Source: Oscillatoria sp. FACHB-1406
GTDB taxonomy: Bacteria > Cyanobacteriota > Cyanobacteriia > Cyanobacteriales > Spirulinaceae
Reading direction: 5' to 3'
Assembly (NCBI RefSeq): GCF_014698145.1
Contig: NZ_JACJSM010000006.1
Span: 186,001 to 250,000, forward strand
DNA length: 64,000 bases
In this document: piece by piece, positions 37,762 through 46,443 of the stretch
How the letters are laid out: each line of letters begins with the position of its first letter
How positions within the stretch are numbered: position 1 is the first letter of the stretch
Made by a program: the position numbers and the translations under genes
Notes under the pieces: model-generated
Databases searched by the model: none
What the model was told of the DNA's origin: nothing
What the model saw: only the letters and a program-made list of their open reading frames with translations

Positions 37762-38412
37762 ATGCCTCTCAAACCCGACCAACGCAGCAAACTCGACAGC
37801 ACCAACGATGTCGATTTTTACGCTTATCCTCGCTTTGTCACCCACGTTGACGATAATTTTATCCAACAGTTAACCGAACTGTATCGAGAAGGACTCCAAC
37901 CCAACTCGCGCATTCTCGATCTGATGAGTAGTTGGGTGTCGCATTTGCCCGAAGAAATGGAATTTGCCCATGTCGAGGGACATGGCATGAACGAAGAAGA
38001 ATTACAGAAAAATCCTCGCCTTAATTCCTACTTCGTCCAAGATTTAAACGAAAATCCCAAACTACCCTTAAAAGACAGCGATTTTGATGCAGTTCTCATC
38101 TGCGTTTCCGTCCAATACTTGCAATACCCCGAAGCCGTTTTCAACGAAATTCATCGCGTTCTCAAACCGGGTGGTACAGTAATTATCAGCTTTTCCAATC
38201 GAATGTTTTACCAAAAAGCGATCGCGGCTTGGCGGGATGGCACCGAAGCAAGTCGCGTCGAATTGGTGAAAGGTTACTTCCGTACCGTTCCCGGTTTTAG
38301 CGAACCGCAAGCGATCGCGCGACGTGGCGATTCTGGCTTAAATCTATTACAAATGCTGGGTTTGGCGAGTGCCGATCCCTTTTATGCAGTTGTTGCCCAG
38401 CGGTTGAATTAA
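37762..38412 (+). CDS. SAM-dependent methyltransferase (class I)
   Basis: 216 residues from ATG 37762 (MPLKPDQRSKLD...). An upstream in-frame start at 37603 would add a stretch that covers the tRNA-proximal region and looks unlike coding sequence. The core has RILDLMSSWVSHLPEEMEF (SAM-binding region, with an unusual Ser-Ser-Trp rather than a Gly-rich loop), a DLNENPKLPLKDSDFDAVLI segment, and HRVLKPGGTVIISFSNRMFY. The substrate is unknown. Confidence 0.83.
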   Translation: MPLKPDQRSKLDSTNDVDFYAYPRFVTHVDDNFIQQLTELYREGLQPNSRILDLMSSWVSHLPEEMEFAHVEGHGMNEEELQKNPRLNSYFVQDLNENPKLPLKDSDFDAVLICVSVQYLQYPEAVFNEIHRVLKPGGTVIISFSNRMFYQKAIAAWRDGTEASRVELVKGYFRTVPGFSEPQAIARRGDSGLNLLQMLGLASADPFYAVVAQRLN

Positions 38413-38413
38413 C

Positions 38414-38680
38414 TCACTGGGATAGCAGAGAAGACTTTCGTAAAGAGTCTCTCCGAATATTGGGTAACTCAAAGTTTTCGATATTCGAGAATCGCTTCTG
38501 AATGGCTTGGACTAAATCATAAGAATTGCTAGAAGTTTCTTTTTGAGCGGATGTTTCGCTGAATGGATAAGGGTCTGTTCGCTCGCAATTCACTTCTTTA
38601 AGGGCTTGAACTTGAATTAATATAGCAACAGACACATCGATGAGGACAATCCGATCGGTAGAAAACCGGGCGAATGGCAT
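38414..38680 (-). other. Uncertain 88-codon frame, possibly remnant coding
   Basis: The frame begins at an ATG inside a GGGCGAAT-GGC-ATTCGCCC palindromic repeat (38668-38686) and ends one base after the neighbouring methyltransferase stop. The middle part (LVQAIQKRFSNIENFELPNI) is protein-like. I do not recognise it, and the start is inside a mobile repeat, so it may be a broken gene or chance. See also the fragment at 38721-38789. Confidence 0.25.
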
Positions 38681-38698
38681 TCGCCCCTACCCAAATTC

Positions 38699-38724
38699 GT
38701 CCTAACTGCCTTGGCGATGGCTAT
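38699..38724. repeat. 26-bp dispersed repeat (copy at 45594-45619)
   Basis: GTCCTAACTGCCTTGGCGATGGCTAT here is the reverse complement, with two differences, of the sequence at 45594-45619 (ATAGCCATCGCCAAGGCAGT...). It lies at the 3' edge of the short antitoxin-like fragment and creates that fragment's stop codon. Confidence 0.7.
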
Positions 38725-38789
38725 ACTTCAACATCTTTTAAGGCTAAAATCCATTGGATTAAATCGAGCTTTAAAGTTTCTATCAACAT
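38721..38789 (-). pseudogene. 5' fragment of a possible antitoxin-like gene
   Basis: The 22-codon frame starts MLIETLKLDLIQWILALKDV, which resembles the N-terminal helix of small cyanobacterial addiction-module proteins. AAGGA lies about 16 bases upstream of the ATG. The frame stops where a 26-bp dispersed repeat begins, so a repeat insertion may have cut the gene. Family identity comes from pattern memory only and is tentative. Confidence 0.35.
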
Positions 38790-38840
38790 GGTTTTTCCGT
38801 AAATTCCTTAACGAGTTTTACAATCTTGGCAAAAGAAAAG

Positions 38841-39009
38841 TAGGGTGCGTTAGCGAAGCGTAACGCACCATTAGCTTAGCCAAAAATTGAGAAGAGTCAA
38901 TTCTGTGCAACGTCATATTCAATAGTAGGGTGCGTTAGCGAAGCGTAACGCACCATTATCTTAGCCAAAAATTGAGAAGAGTCAATTCTGTGCAACGTCA
39001 TATTCAATG
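38841..39009. repeat. 85-bp tandem duplication of a dispersed palindromic repeat
   Basis: Two head-to-tail copies (38841-38925 and 38926-39009) are nearly identical. Each starts with the palindrome GGTGCGTTA-GCGAAGCG-TAACGCACC and continues with TTAGCCAAAAATTGAGAAG and TGTGCAACGTCATATTC. A third, diverged partial copy is at 45674-45755. The palindrome is a cyanobacterial repeat type. No gene fills 38790-39077. Confidence 0.9.
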
Positions 39010-39077
39010 GGTATCAGCCTCCATTCATCAACAGAAAACGTAGTTTTTGGAGTTCTTTCTGTTAGTCGTTATTTACC

Positions 39078-39548
39078 CTAAGCATCTTCGGGATTGAGGG
39101 GAATCATCGCCCAAGTCACATAAGTACCGATGGGATTCCAGATTAAGTAGGGCAAAAGCAGCACGAAGCCCCAACCCGAAATCGGCAGCACTAAAAAGGC
39201 TAAAATAACTCCGAGAATCGAACCGACAATGCCGATCGCAACTCCAACTTTCAAGCTGCGAGTGCGGAACATCACAAAGGTATAGGCTAAAATTGCCAGT
39301 TCGACGACCAGGTAAAATCCCATCAAGAACCAACTGCGATCGCTCCCCGGATCCGCCTCCCAGACATTGTAAGCCGACCAAACGCCGCAAATTAAAATAA
39401 ACGTCCAAATAAAAGGAATTGCAGCCTCAAACGTTAGCCAGCGAGGGCGACGCAGGCTATTGAACCAGCGATTTTTTGGCGTTAACGCACCGCCGATGAA
39501 GGCGACAACCAATGCAACACCCCCGATAACCATCCACGATTTCAGCAT
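39078..39548 (-). CDS. TspO/MBR family membrane protein
   Basis: 156 residues with five predicted helices. A helix beginning MLKSWMVIGGVALVVAFIGG opens the protein, then RPRWLTFEAAIPFIWTFIL, an AYNVWEADPG segment, and the end YLIWNPIGTYVTWAMIPLN. This is the tryptophan-rich sensory protein fold. Members bind porphyrins and other hydrophobic ligands; the role in cyanobacteria is stress-related. Some family Trp residues are replaced, so this is a divergent member. Confidence 0.83.
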   Translation of the reverse strand: MLKSWMVIGGVALVVAFIGGALTPKNRWFNSLRRPRWLTFEAAIPFIWTFILICGVWSAYNVWEADPGSDRSWFLMGFYLVVELAILAYTFVMFRTRSLKVGVAIGIVGSILGVILAFLVLPISGWGFVLLLPYLIWNPIGTYVTWAMIPLNPEDA

Positions 39549-39755
39549 TATTTCTCGCCCTCATTTCAATTTCTGCTCTTATTGTCATCGATTTCTCGCT
39601 CTGGCGTTTTCTTTCTTGCGACAGAATATCGGGCGCGCGCTAGGAAATGTATTTTTTGTGGCGAGAGTAAATCTATTCCTGGGAGGGGAACTCTGCTATA
39701 AGATGAAGGGGCAACGCGGGCGAATAGCTCGAACTCAGAAAATGGAAGGAAAATT

Positions 39756-39989
39756 ATGGAAACGATTGTTACCGGCAGTATAGATGCTTTACAAGCCAGC
39801 AGCAACGGGATCGCCCACTTACATCACAGTTTAGGGCTAGTTTGGACTTTGCTCGCCCAAGACGTGAAGGATCCGAACGTGCTGGGACAAATGCAAACCG
39901 CCTTTGAAAATTTCGTGAAATCCGGACAAATTTGGGCGCTGATTATCGGTTTTGTTCTCGGTTACGGATTTAAATCCTTGCTGCCGTGA
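39756..39989 (+). CDS. Small membrane-anchored hypothetical protein (77 aa)
   Basis: A mostly helical 77-residue protein ([20 protein letters not shown] ... [13 protein letters not shown]) that ends in one hydrophobic segment ([19 protein letters not shown]). The Gly-rich C-terminal helix could insert in the membrane. GGAAGG lies a few bases upstream of the ATG. It is 40 bases before argH on the same strand and may be cotranscribed. I do not recognise the family. Confidence 0.7.
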   Translation: METIVTGSIDALQASSNGIAHLHHSLGLVWTLLAQDVKDPNVLGQMQTAFENFVKSGQIWALIIGFVLGYGFKSLLP

Positions 39990-40029
39990 TAAGCTGTTCG
40001 GCATTGAAATTACGAGCCGGAATAGAGAG

Positions 40030-41421
40030 ATGACTCAGCCCAAAACTTGGAGCGATCGCTTTGAAGGCAGCTTGCATCCCGCGATCGCACGCTTCAATGC
40101 AAGTATCGGTTTTGACATCGAATTGATTGAGTACGATATCGCAGGCTCGATCGCTCATGCGAAAATGCTAGCCCGCACCGGCATTATTTCTGCTGAAGAG
40201 GGCGAACAATTAGTGACGGGACTGACGCAAATTCTCTGCGAATATCAGGAAGGAAACTTTAATCCCGGAGTCGATGCGGAGGACGTTCACTTTGCCGTCG
40301 AACGCCGTTTGACAGAACTGATTGGGGATACGGGCAAAAAACTGCATACAGCGCGATCGCGCAACGATCAAGTTGGAACCGATATCCGGCTCTACCTGCG
40401 GGATAAAATCGACGATATTCGCGAGCAATTGCGAGAATTTCAAACCGTTCTCCTCGATCTCGCCGCCGATAACGTCGAAACCTTAATTCCCGGCTACACG
40501 CACCTGCAACGGGCGCAACCCGTGAGTCTAGCACACCATCTTCTCGCCTACTTCCAGATGGCGCAGCGCGACTGGGAACGGCTGGGACAAGTACGCGAGC
40601 GTACCAATATTTCGCCTTTGGGATGCGGTGCGCTAGCGGGAACCACTTTTCCGATCGATCGCCACTATAGCGCCCAACAGTTGGACTTTAATAGCGCTTA
40701 TGCCAATAGTTTAGACGGTGTGAGCGATCGCGACTTTGCGATCGAATTCGCCAGCGCTGCCAGTTTAATTATGGTTCACCTCAGCCGACTGAGCGAAGAA
40801 ACGATTCTTTGGGCTTCCCAAGAATTTAGTTTCGTCAGCCTCAAAGATAGCTGTGCCACGGGTTCTAGCATTATGCCCCAAAAGAAAAACCCCGACGTTT
40901 CCGAACTGGTGCGCGGCAAAAGCGGGCGTGTTTTTGGGCATTTGCAAGGATTGTTGGTGTTAATGAAAGGGTTGCCCCTGGCTTATAACAAGGATTTGCA
41001 AGAAGATAAAGAAGCGATTTTCGATACCGTTAAAACCGTCAGAGTTTGTATCGAAGCGATGACAATTTTGTTGCGAGAGGGGATGGAATTTCGGCGCGAT
41101 CGCTTGAATGAAGCCGTGAACGAAGACTTCTCCAATGCGACGGATGTTGCCGACTATTTAGCCGCGCGCGGCGTGCCGTTCCGCGAGGCGTATAACTTAG
41201 TCGGGAAAGTCGTCAAAACCAGCTTAGCCGCCGGAAAGTTGCTGAAGGATTTAAGCTTGCAGGAGTGGCAAGAAATTCATCCAGCTTTTGCTGAAGATAT
41301 TTACGACGCGATCGCCCCTCGCCAAGTCGTCGCCGCGCGTAATAGCTATGGCGGTACGGGATTCGAGCAAGTTCGCAACGCGATCGCCGAAGCGAAAACG
41401 CTCCTTCAAACCCTTGAATAA
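40030..41421 (+). CDS. argH: Argininosuccinate lyase
   Basis: 463 residues from ATG 40030 ([14 protein letters not shown]...). Upstream in-frame sequence overlaps the previous gene and is not used. It splits argininosuccinate to arginine and fumarate. Signatures: [41 protein letters not shown]-like [11 protein letters not shown], and the fumarase-superfamily loop [16 protein letters not shown] with the catalytic Ser. The length is normal. Confidence 0.97.
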   Translation: MTQPKTWSDRFEGSLHPAIARFNASIGFDIELIEYDIAGSIAHAKMLARTGIISAEEGEQLVTGLTQILCEYQEGNFNPGVDAEDVHFAVERRLTELIGDTGKKLHTARSRNDQVGTDIRLYLRDKIDDIREQLREFQTVLLDLAADNVETLIPGYTHLQRAQPVSLAHHLLAYFQMAQRDWERLGQVRERTNISPLGCGALAGTTFPIDRHYSAQQLDFNSAYANSLDGVSDRDFAIEFASAASLIMVHLSRLSEETILWASQEFSFVSLKDSCATGSSIMPQKKNPDVSELVRGKSGRVFGHLQGLLVLMKGLPLAYNKDLQEDKEAIFDTVKTVRVCIEAMTILLREGMEFRRDRLNEAVNEDFSNATDVADYLAARGVPFREAYNLVGKVVKTSLAAGKLLKDLSLQEWQEIHPAFAEDIYDAIAPRQVVAARNSYGGTGFEQVRNAIAEAKTLLQTLE

Positions 41422-41575
41422 TTATTAGCAAACGTTGTTGAATAGCACTGAATTTCAGCAAAATAATAAATGTCTATTCCATCACAATATTCTAATCTGC
41501 AAGACATTTTAAAAACCTGATGAAAGTGCTATTCATTTATTACTAATTATTCATCATTCATTATTCATTAATAAA

Positions 41576-42028
41576 GTGCGGTACTTTCGTTTTATTTTTA
41601 CAGTTCTTGGCGTTATCTTTCGCCATCCCGTTCCGGGCGCAACGATTATCCCGATTTTGCCCGACGGTAGCATCGTATTAGTGCGCCGACGCGATACCGG
41701 ACAATGGGGTTTGCCGGGAGGATTAATCGATTGGGGAGAAGATTTACCAACGACAATTCGGCGCGAATTAACCGAAGAAACGGGATTGAATTTTGTTAAA
41801 ATGGGGCGTTTTGTGGGGGTTTATTCGGCGGGCGATCGCGATCCGAGGTTGCATTCGATTAGCATCGCGGTAGAAGTTTTCGCCGATGGCAATCTCGGCG
41901 TACAAGATACCGACGAAATTACTGAAGTTCGTGCTTTTTCGCGCGAAACTTTACCCCTCGGTACGCTCAGTCACGATCACGATCGCCAATTACAAGATTA
42001 CCTGAACGGCGCGATCGCGATCGCTTAA
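41576..42028 (+). CDS. NUDIX hydrolase
   Basis: 150 residues with a GTG start. The Nudix box GLIDWGEDLPTTIRRELTEE, followed by TGL, fits G-x5-E-x7-R-E-x2-E-E-x-G exactly. It hydrolyses a nucleoside diphosphate linked to another moiety; the substrate (for example ADP-ribose, 8-oxo-dGTP or a sugar nucleotide) cannot be read from sequence. A heptamer-like TTATTCATTA run covers the usual ribosome-binding position. Confidence 0.93.
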   Translation: MRYFRFIFTVLGVIFRHPVPGATIIPILPDGSIVLVRRRDTGQWGLPGGLIDWGEDLPTTIRRELTEETGLNFVKMGRFVGVYSAGDRDPRLHSISIAVEVFADGNLGVQDTDEITEVRAFSRETLPLGTLSHDHDRQLQDYLNGAIAIA

Positions 42029-42077
42029 TGGAGAAGGGGAAATAATGGATAATGGATAATGGATAATTGATAATGGA

Positions 42078-42194
42078 CGAACGGCACTGAAATAAGAGTT
42101 GAAAAATCGCCTGTAGAGACGTTGACTTGCAACGTCTCTACAGATAATTTCGTAGGGTGGGCAGCGCCCACCAGCCTTAAGTCAGTGGCCTTCG
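42078..42194. mobile_element. MITE-like element, copy 1 (117 bp)
   Basis: The ends CGAACGGCACTGAAATAAG and CTTAAGTCAGTGGCCTTCG are imperfect inverted repeats. Inside are two hairpins: GTAGAGACGTTG...CAACGTCTCTAC, and GGTGGGC-AGC-GCCCACC. The 52106-52389 element is the same sequence in reverse orientation. There is no coding capacity. One copy of the 21-bp unit found nine times at 52 kb is present here. Confidence 0.82.
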
Positions 42195-42235
42195 ATAATG
42201 GACAATTGACAACGTTGAGATACTGAGAGTGCGTT

Positions 42236-43408
42236 TTAGGAATTACGAGGTGAGAGTAAGTTTCCCGCTAAATGTTCGGCGACAGCGCGTTGAGTTTCAG
42301 TCATAAAACGTTGGGCTGAAAAAATAGACTTACGCTCGTGTAAAGCCGCCCTTAATTGTTGCTGCCTTTCCGAATCTTTTAAGACGTTAACAATTTTGCT
42401 AACACCATCCTTAGCATCGTCAAATAATAAGTCTGAATTTTCAGTCCCGACAATTTCGATTTGACCGCCCTTGCTTCTCACAAAGGGAATTGCGCCCGCT
42501 TTAAGCATTTCCGCGATTGAAATACCGAAAGGTTCTTTCTTATAATGAATGCCATACTTACAGCGAGAAACCACCTCGATATAATCCTTATATTTGAGGT
42601 CTTCGTAAACGGTGACCCAATCTGAATTTTCCTCGATAAATTTTTGCAGAAAGCGCTTGTACTTCGAGGCATAAACGCCGCCGCCGCCGCCCGTTAAGTA
42701 TAATTTGAGATCGAATCCTTGTTGGCGGACTTGACTTAAAATTTCAATAACGCGATGCGGTTCCTTTGCGGAGGTTAAACGTCCGCTGCAAATAAAAGCA
42801 TCTTCCTTTTCTTCCCAGGGAATAGAACGCGGTTCGAGGAGAACGGGAGGATAAACAACAGTTGAATCGATGCCATATTCTTTTTTAACTCGGTCGGCAG
42901 TATAGCAAGAATTAGAGAGGGATGTATTGCTTTTCAGGCGATCGAGCGAAAATTTCGACAGTTGTTGATATAACAGATTTCCTTCAACCACATTAATCCA
43001 ATGAATGTACTGTATTCCCGGACAGCCCAGATCGGTGGCGTTGTAAGCAGAGATTGCTAAGTCATAGTTTCGGGCTACAGCTTTGAAAGCACGAATGAGG
43101 AGATGAAATGATAATTTTCTAGCGGCTGGAAAATTGGCGATCGCAAAATGCACTGCGGAAGTGAGTCTTTCCGGAGTCAAGTATTCAACTTTAATCAATT
43201 CCGAAGATAAGTGCGTGCCGTACATCGCATTCATCCGCTCCAGATCAATCGCCGCGATCGTAAATAAAGTTAAGTCATACTTGTCCTTTAACGCTTCTAA
43301 CATCCACAGGGCAACCGCTTCCGCACCTCCTCCCATAAAACCAGGATACCAAACGGCAATTTTTTTCCGGTCAGAAGAACGAGTGTTGGGTTCGGCGTTC
43401 AAAGTCAT
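42236..43408 (-). CDS. Glycosyltransferase family 4 protein
   Basis: 390 residues, GT-B fold. N-terminal domain: KKIAVWYPGFMGGGAEAVAL. C-terminal donor domain: FICSGRLTSAKEPHRVIEIL, then YKDYIEVVSRCKYGIHYKKE and FGISIAEMLKAGAIPFVRSK with the E-x7-E-like pattern partly changed. The position of the family's second Glu is Ile/Pro, so this is a divergent member. It may be involved in exopolysaccharide or S-layer glycan assembly. It is downstream of the CHAT gene on the same strand. Confidence 0.88.
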   Translation of the reverse strand: MTLNAEPNTRSSDRKKIAVWYPGFMGGGAEAVALWMLEALKDKYDLTLFTIAAIDLERMNAMYGTHLSSELIKVEYLTPERLTSAVHFAIANFPAARKLSFHLLIRAFKAVARNYDLAISAYNATDLGCPGIQYIHWINVVEGNLLYQQLSKFSLDRLKSNTSLSNSCYTADRVKKEYGIDSTVVYPPVLLEPRSIPWEEKEDAFICSGRLTSAKEPHRVIEILSQVRQQGFDLKLYLTGGGGGVYASKYKRFLQKFIEENSDWVTVYEDLKYKDYIEVVSRCKYGIHYKKEPFGISIAEMLKAGAIPFVRSKGGQIEIVGTENSDLLFDDAKDGVSKIVNVLKDSERQQQLRAALHERKSIFSAQRFMTETQRAVAEHLAGNLLSPRNS

Positions 43409-43508
43409 CGAGTTTCAATTCGCTTGCAGAATAACACTTCCATGCTAATCTCCCACCTCGGGAGCGGCAAGCCTAGAAGCGATCGCAAAATGCAAGCAGA
43501 ACAGCCCT

Positions 43509-45446
43509 TTAAGGAACGCCAACCAACACAAAAGCCGCCCAATCGATGGGTTTTGGGTGCTTTTGCATTGTCGCTAACATTGCCTGTCGCAGCGATCGCG
43601 CCGCATTCCCCTTTTCCTTGAAATTGCGATAAAACGCGACCATCAACTCCGCCGTCGGCGCGTCGGGAACCGCCCACAGAGAAACCACCACGCTTTCTGC
43701 CCCCGCTGCCATAAATGCCCTCGTCAGCCCCACCACGCCTTCTCCAGTAATCCGCCCGCGCCCCGTATCGCAAGCACTCAGTACCACCAGATGCGCCTTA
43801 AGCGGAAGCGAGATAATATCCTTAGCCGAAAGAAACCCGTTATCCCCTTCGGTTGGGGCGAGGGCTAACATTCCGGGCATCGCAACGCGCACCACTTTTT
43901 CTCGGGCGAGGGCAATATTAGCGGGAACGCCGTTGATAAAAACGTTATCGCCGATGAGAACTCCTCCCGGCGTAACGAACACGCCACCTTCGCGGGCGGT
44001 AGGCGCATTGGGTTCGATAACTTCGCCGAACGCATTGAGATCGGCATCAAAATCGAGCAAACCGTGAGTGGCAAAGTGGATGATATCTGCATCGCGCATG
44101 GCGGCGATGACGTTGGCTTTCGTGGCTGCATCGCCAGTAAGGACAGATGTATCATACAGGGCCGCGATCGCGCGGGCTTCTTCCTCCGAACCCGGTAAAG
44201 GGGGTAACGGTTGTAATTTATCGAGAATCGGAATTGAAGGCATGGTCGGATTGCCAACAATTGCCAGCTTATTCCCCCTAACCGCCGTATTTTTTCCCAT
44301 CAGCGATAGCAGTTGAATCGAAGGTGCAGCGAGTAAGGTATGCTGTTGAACGAAATACTCGCCGCTTCGAGCTTGGAGCGCAGCAAAAGGAACGAGAAAA
44401 AGGGCATCTTGGGGAATGAAGGTTATCTGCGCTTCCGGATCTGCGGGTAACAAGTCCGCGATCGGTGCGATCAGGAGTTGGTGCAATTGTTGCAAGGGAG
44501 TTGGGGAGTTAACATCGTTTCCCCTGCGTCCGCGCCCCGCCCAGCCTAAGCTTTTCGAGCGAGTTTGTTCGACTAAAGCGCGGACGGATTCAACGCCCTT
44601 TTCTCTTAAATCGACTTGACGGAAGGCGACTCTACCACTCGGGCGAACCACCCAGATATAAAGATACGTTTCATCTCGCGGTTCTATCCCTACCACTCGC
44701 GCTTCGCTACCGACAATCGAGTATTCAACGAGGGTAGAGTCTTGTTGTTGGGCGATGCGCTGGATGTCTGCGAGGGTGGGGATTTGGGGTGCGGTTGCAC
44801 CACTCGCGCGGGCTAACTGTTCGACGAGGGAACGGGCGCGAGAAGCTTCGGCAATTTCTAGGGCTGCATCGGTTTTATTTTGCGCGACGAGGACTTTTTG
44901 CAAGAGGCGGTAAGTATGGGCTTGTTGCTCGAGAAGCGTGACTTTGCCAATGTCGTCGGTATCGGGGAGGGCGCGCAAATTTTCCCAATACGCGATCGCG
45001 CGTTGCAATACGACTTCCGCTTTTCCTTGTTCTGCTGTCTCAAAGTAGGCTAGCCCCAAATTGGTTAAATTTTGGGCATTATTGCCACCTTCGGCGACAA
45101 TCTGCTCGAACATGGCGATCGCGGTTGGATAATCTTTCATTAACAGCACCGTCTTCGCCAACTCTAAGAAAGCATCCGCCGCCCGTTCCGTCTCTCCTAG
45201 GGCTTGATAGCGTTCCCGTACTTGACGAAATCCGGCAGCCGCCGCAGCTAAATCGCCTTTATCGCGCTGCTGTAATGCTTGCAACTCCAGCGCCGCAGCT
45301 TGTTGGTAGGGCGTTACATCCGGTTGCGCGGACAGTTTAGCCGGAGGTGCGATCGCGAGAACAAAGGTAAGGAAGGCTAAAACTACCCATCTTTTCCAAC
45401 CCCGAATATTCAACCCTCCTTTCCCGTACCTTTGTTGTCCGCTCAT
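43509..45446 (-). CDS. TPR and CHAT-domain protease
   Basis: 645 residues. A signal peptide or anchor (~17-40, WVVLAFLTFVLAIAPPAKLS) is followed by tetratricopeptide-like repeats (~50-210) and a C-terminal CHAT domain (~330-645), a caspase-like fold. The catalytic dyad is present: His in DIIHFATHGLLDF and Cys in VVLSACDTGRGRI. EGVVGLTRAFMAAGAESVVV is the typical following block. Members of this family are proteases or peptidases in cyanobacteria and, in some systems, in defence. The export signal suggests action outside the cytoplasm. No defence genes are adjacent. Confidence 0.93.
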   Translation of the reverse strand: MSGQQRYGKGGLNIRGWKRWVVLAFLTFVLAIAPPAKLSAQPDVTPYQQAAALELQALQQRDKGDLAAAAAGFRQVRERYQALGETERAADAFLELAKTVLLMKDYPTAIAMFEQIVAEGGNNAQNLTNLGLAYFETAEQGKAEVVLQRAIAYWENLRALPDTDDIGKVTLLEQQAHTYRLLQKVLVAQNKTDAALEIAEASRARSLVEQLARASGATAPQIPTLADIQRIAQQQDSTLVEYSIVGSEARVVGIEPRDETYLYIWVVRPSGRVAFRQVDLREKGVESVRALVEQTRSKSLGWAGRGRRGNDVNSPTPLQQLHQLLIAPIADLLPADPEAQITFIPQDALFLVPFAALQARSGEYFVQQHTLLAAPSIQLLSLMGKNTAVRGNKLAIVGNPTMPSIPILDKLQPLPPLPGSEEEARAIAALYDTSVLTGDAATKANVIAAMRDADIIHFATHGLLDFDADLNAFGEVIEPNAPTAREGGVFVTPGGVLIGDNVFINGVPANIALAREKVVRVAMPGMLALAPTEGDNGFLSAKDIISLPLKAHLVVLSACDTGRGRITGEGVVGLTRAFMAAGAESVVVSLWAVPDAPTAELMVAFYRNFKEKGNAARSLRQAMLATMQKHPKPIDWAAFVLVGVP

Positions 45447-45812
45447 CGTTGCAATACCGATTACTAAAGTCGCTACTGTTTTAACCTAAAGATTGTGCGA
45501 TTGTCGAACCCAATTGAGGGAAGTCGGAAGTTGCGATCGCGAAAATATATCCTCGATCGAATGCGTTTATAATGCCTATTCATCAAGCCCTATATAGCCA
45601 TCGCCAAGGCAGTCAAGACAAAGTTAGCTAGGGACGTATCGTTAATTAATGTGAATCTGCCTAGAATCAAAAGTAGGGTGCGTTAGCGAAGCGTAACGCA
45701 CCATTATCCGAACCTGAAATTGAGAGGGTTCTATTCTGCTCAACGTTCTATAAAATTGGCATTACATCCGAACAATATTGTCAATTGTCAATTATAAATT
45801 ATTCAGCAGATC
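45447..45812. other. 366-bp intergenic region with dispersed repeats
   Basis: It contains the 26-bp repeat at 45594-45619 and a diverged copy of the 85-bp repeat at 45674-45755 (GGTGCGTTAGCGAAGCG...). The rest includes the CHAT gene promoter area. No gene or RNA is seen. Confidence 0.5.
45674..45755. repeat. Third, diverged copy of the 85-bp repeat
   Basis: The first 35 bases (TAGGGTGCGTTAGCGAAGCG, then TAACGCACCATTATC) match the copies at 38841 and 38926. The remainder keeps the order AATTGAGAG, TTCTATTCTG, CTCAACGTTC with substitutions. It is older or more diverged than the two tandem copies. Confidence 0.8.
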
Positions 45813-46370
45813 CTAGCTAGGGGCTTTACGCCAACCGTTAGCAAGTGCTTCCGACTCCGTACAAAACCATCTTTCTCCTTTCGTGACATCAATATTTGTT
45901 GATTCGTAATCTTCCATTCCTGGTAGATGATAAATCTTATTTCCAGTCTGGATTGAAATATTGCCTTTAATATTACATTCCGAGCGTTCTACAGATGGAA
46001 CTGGAGAGGAAGAGATAGAAGGAGAAGGAGGAGGCTCGGGACTAAAGCGGATAGCAGCAACGACAATAGCACTCAGAATCCCAACACCCAGAATAATTTT
46101 AATAACATTCTGCTGTTTTGGCTTGCGGGTAGCTGTTGAAGAACGAGATGGAACGCCTTTAATAGAAGCTTTTACTGCCCGTATCTTCCCATTAGGTTCA
46201 GATACTTGTTCGTAGAAAATTATATCTCCGACTTTGGGGCGGCGGCTTGCCGATCTTAGTTCGCTAATATGCAAGAAGACTTCGCGATCGCTCTTGTCGG
46301 GCTTAATGAATCCAAAGCCGCGATCTTCTTTCCAACGTACCAGTGTTCCTCTATTTTGAATAGGTTTCAC
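45813..46370 (-). CDS. Cold-shock domain / membrane helix / sunset-domain protein
   Basis: 185 residues in three parts. Residues ~1-68 are a cold-shock domain: RNP1-like RGFGFIKPDKS and VFLHISEL, an RNA/DNA-binding OB fold. One hydrophobic helix (~88-108, NVIKIILGVGILSAIVVAAI) follows. A Pro/Ser-rich spacer then leads to a C-terminal domain (~132-185) with CNIKGNISIQTGNKIYHLP and GERWFCTESEALANGWRKA, the pattern of the 'sunset' domain. The topology puts a nucleic-acid-binding part inside and the Cys-containing domain outside. The function is not established. Confidence 0.87.
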   Translation of the reverse strand: MKPIQNRGTLVRWKEDRGFGFIKPDKSDREVFLHISELRSASRRPKVGDIIFYEQVSEPNGKIRAVKASIKGVPSRSSTATRKPKQQNVIKIILGVGILSAIVVAAIRFSPEPPPSPSISSSPVPSVERSECNIKGNISIQTGNKIYHLPGMEDYESTNIDVTKGERWFCTESEALANGWRKAPS

Positions 46371-46443
46371 TATTTCACCCTTTACCGAGTCAGCATCGAT
46401 TATTTTCCCACCAGATATTTGCTTTAACTAGACCTACTGATAC

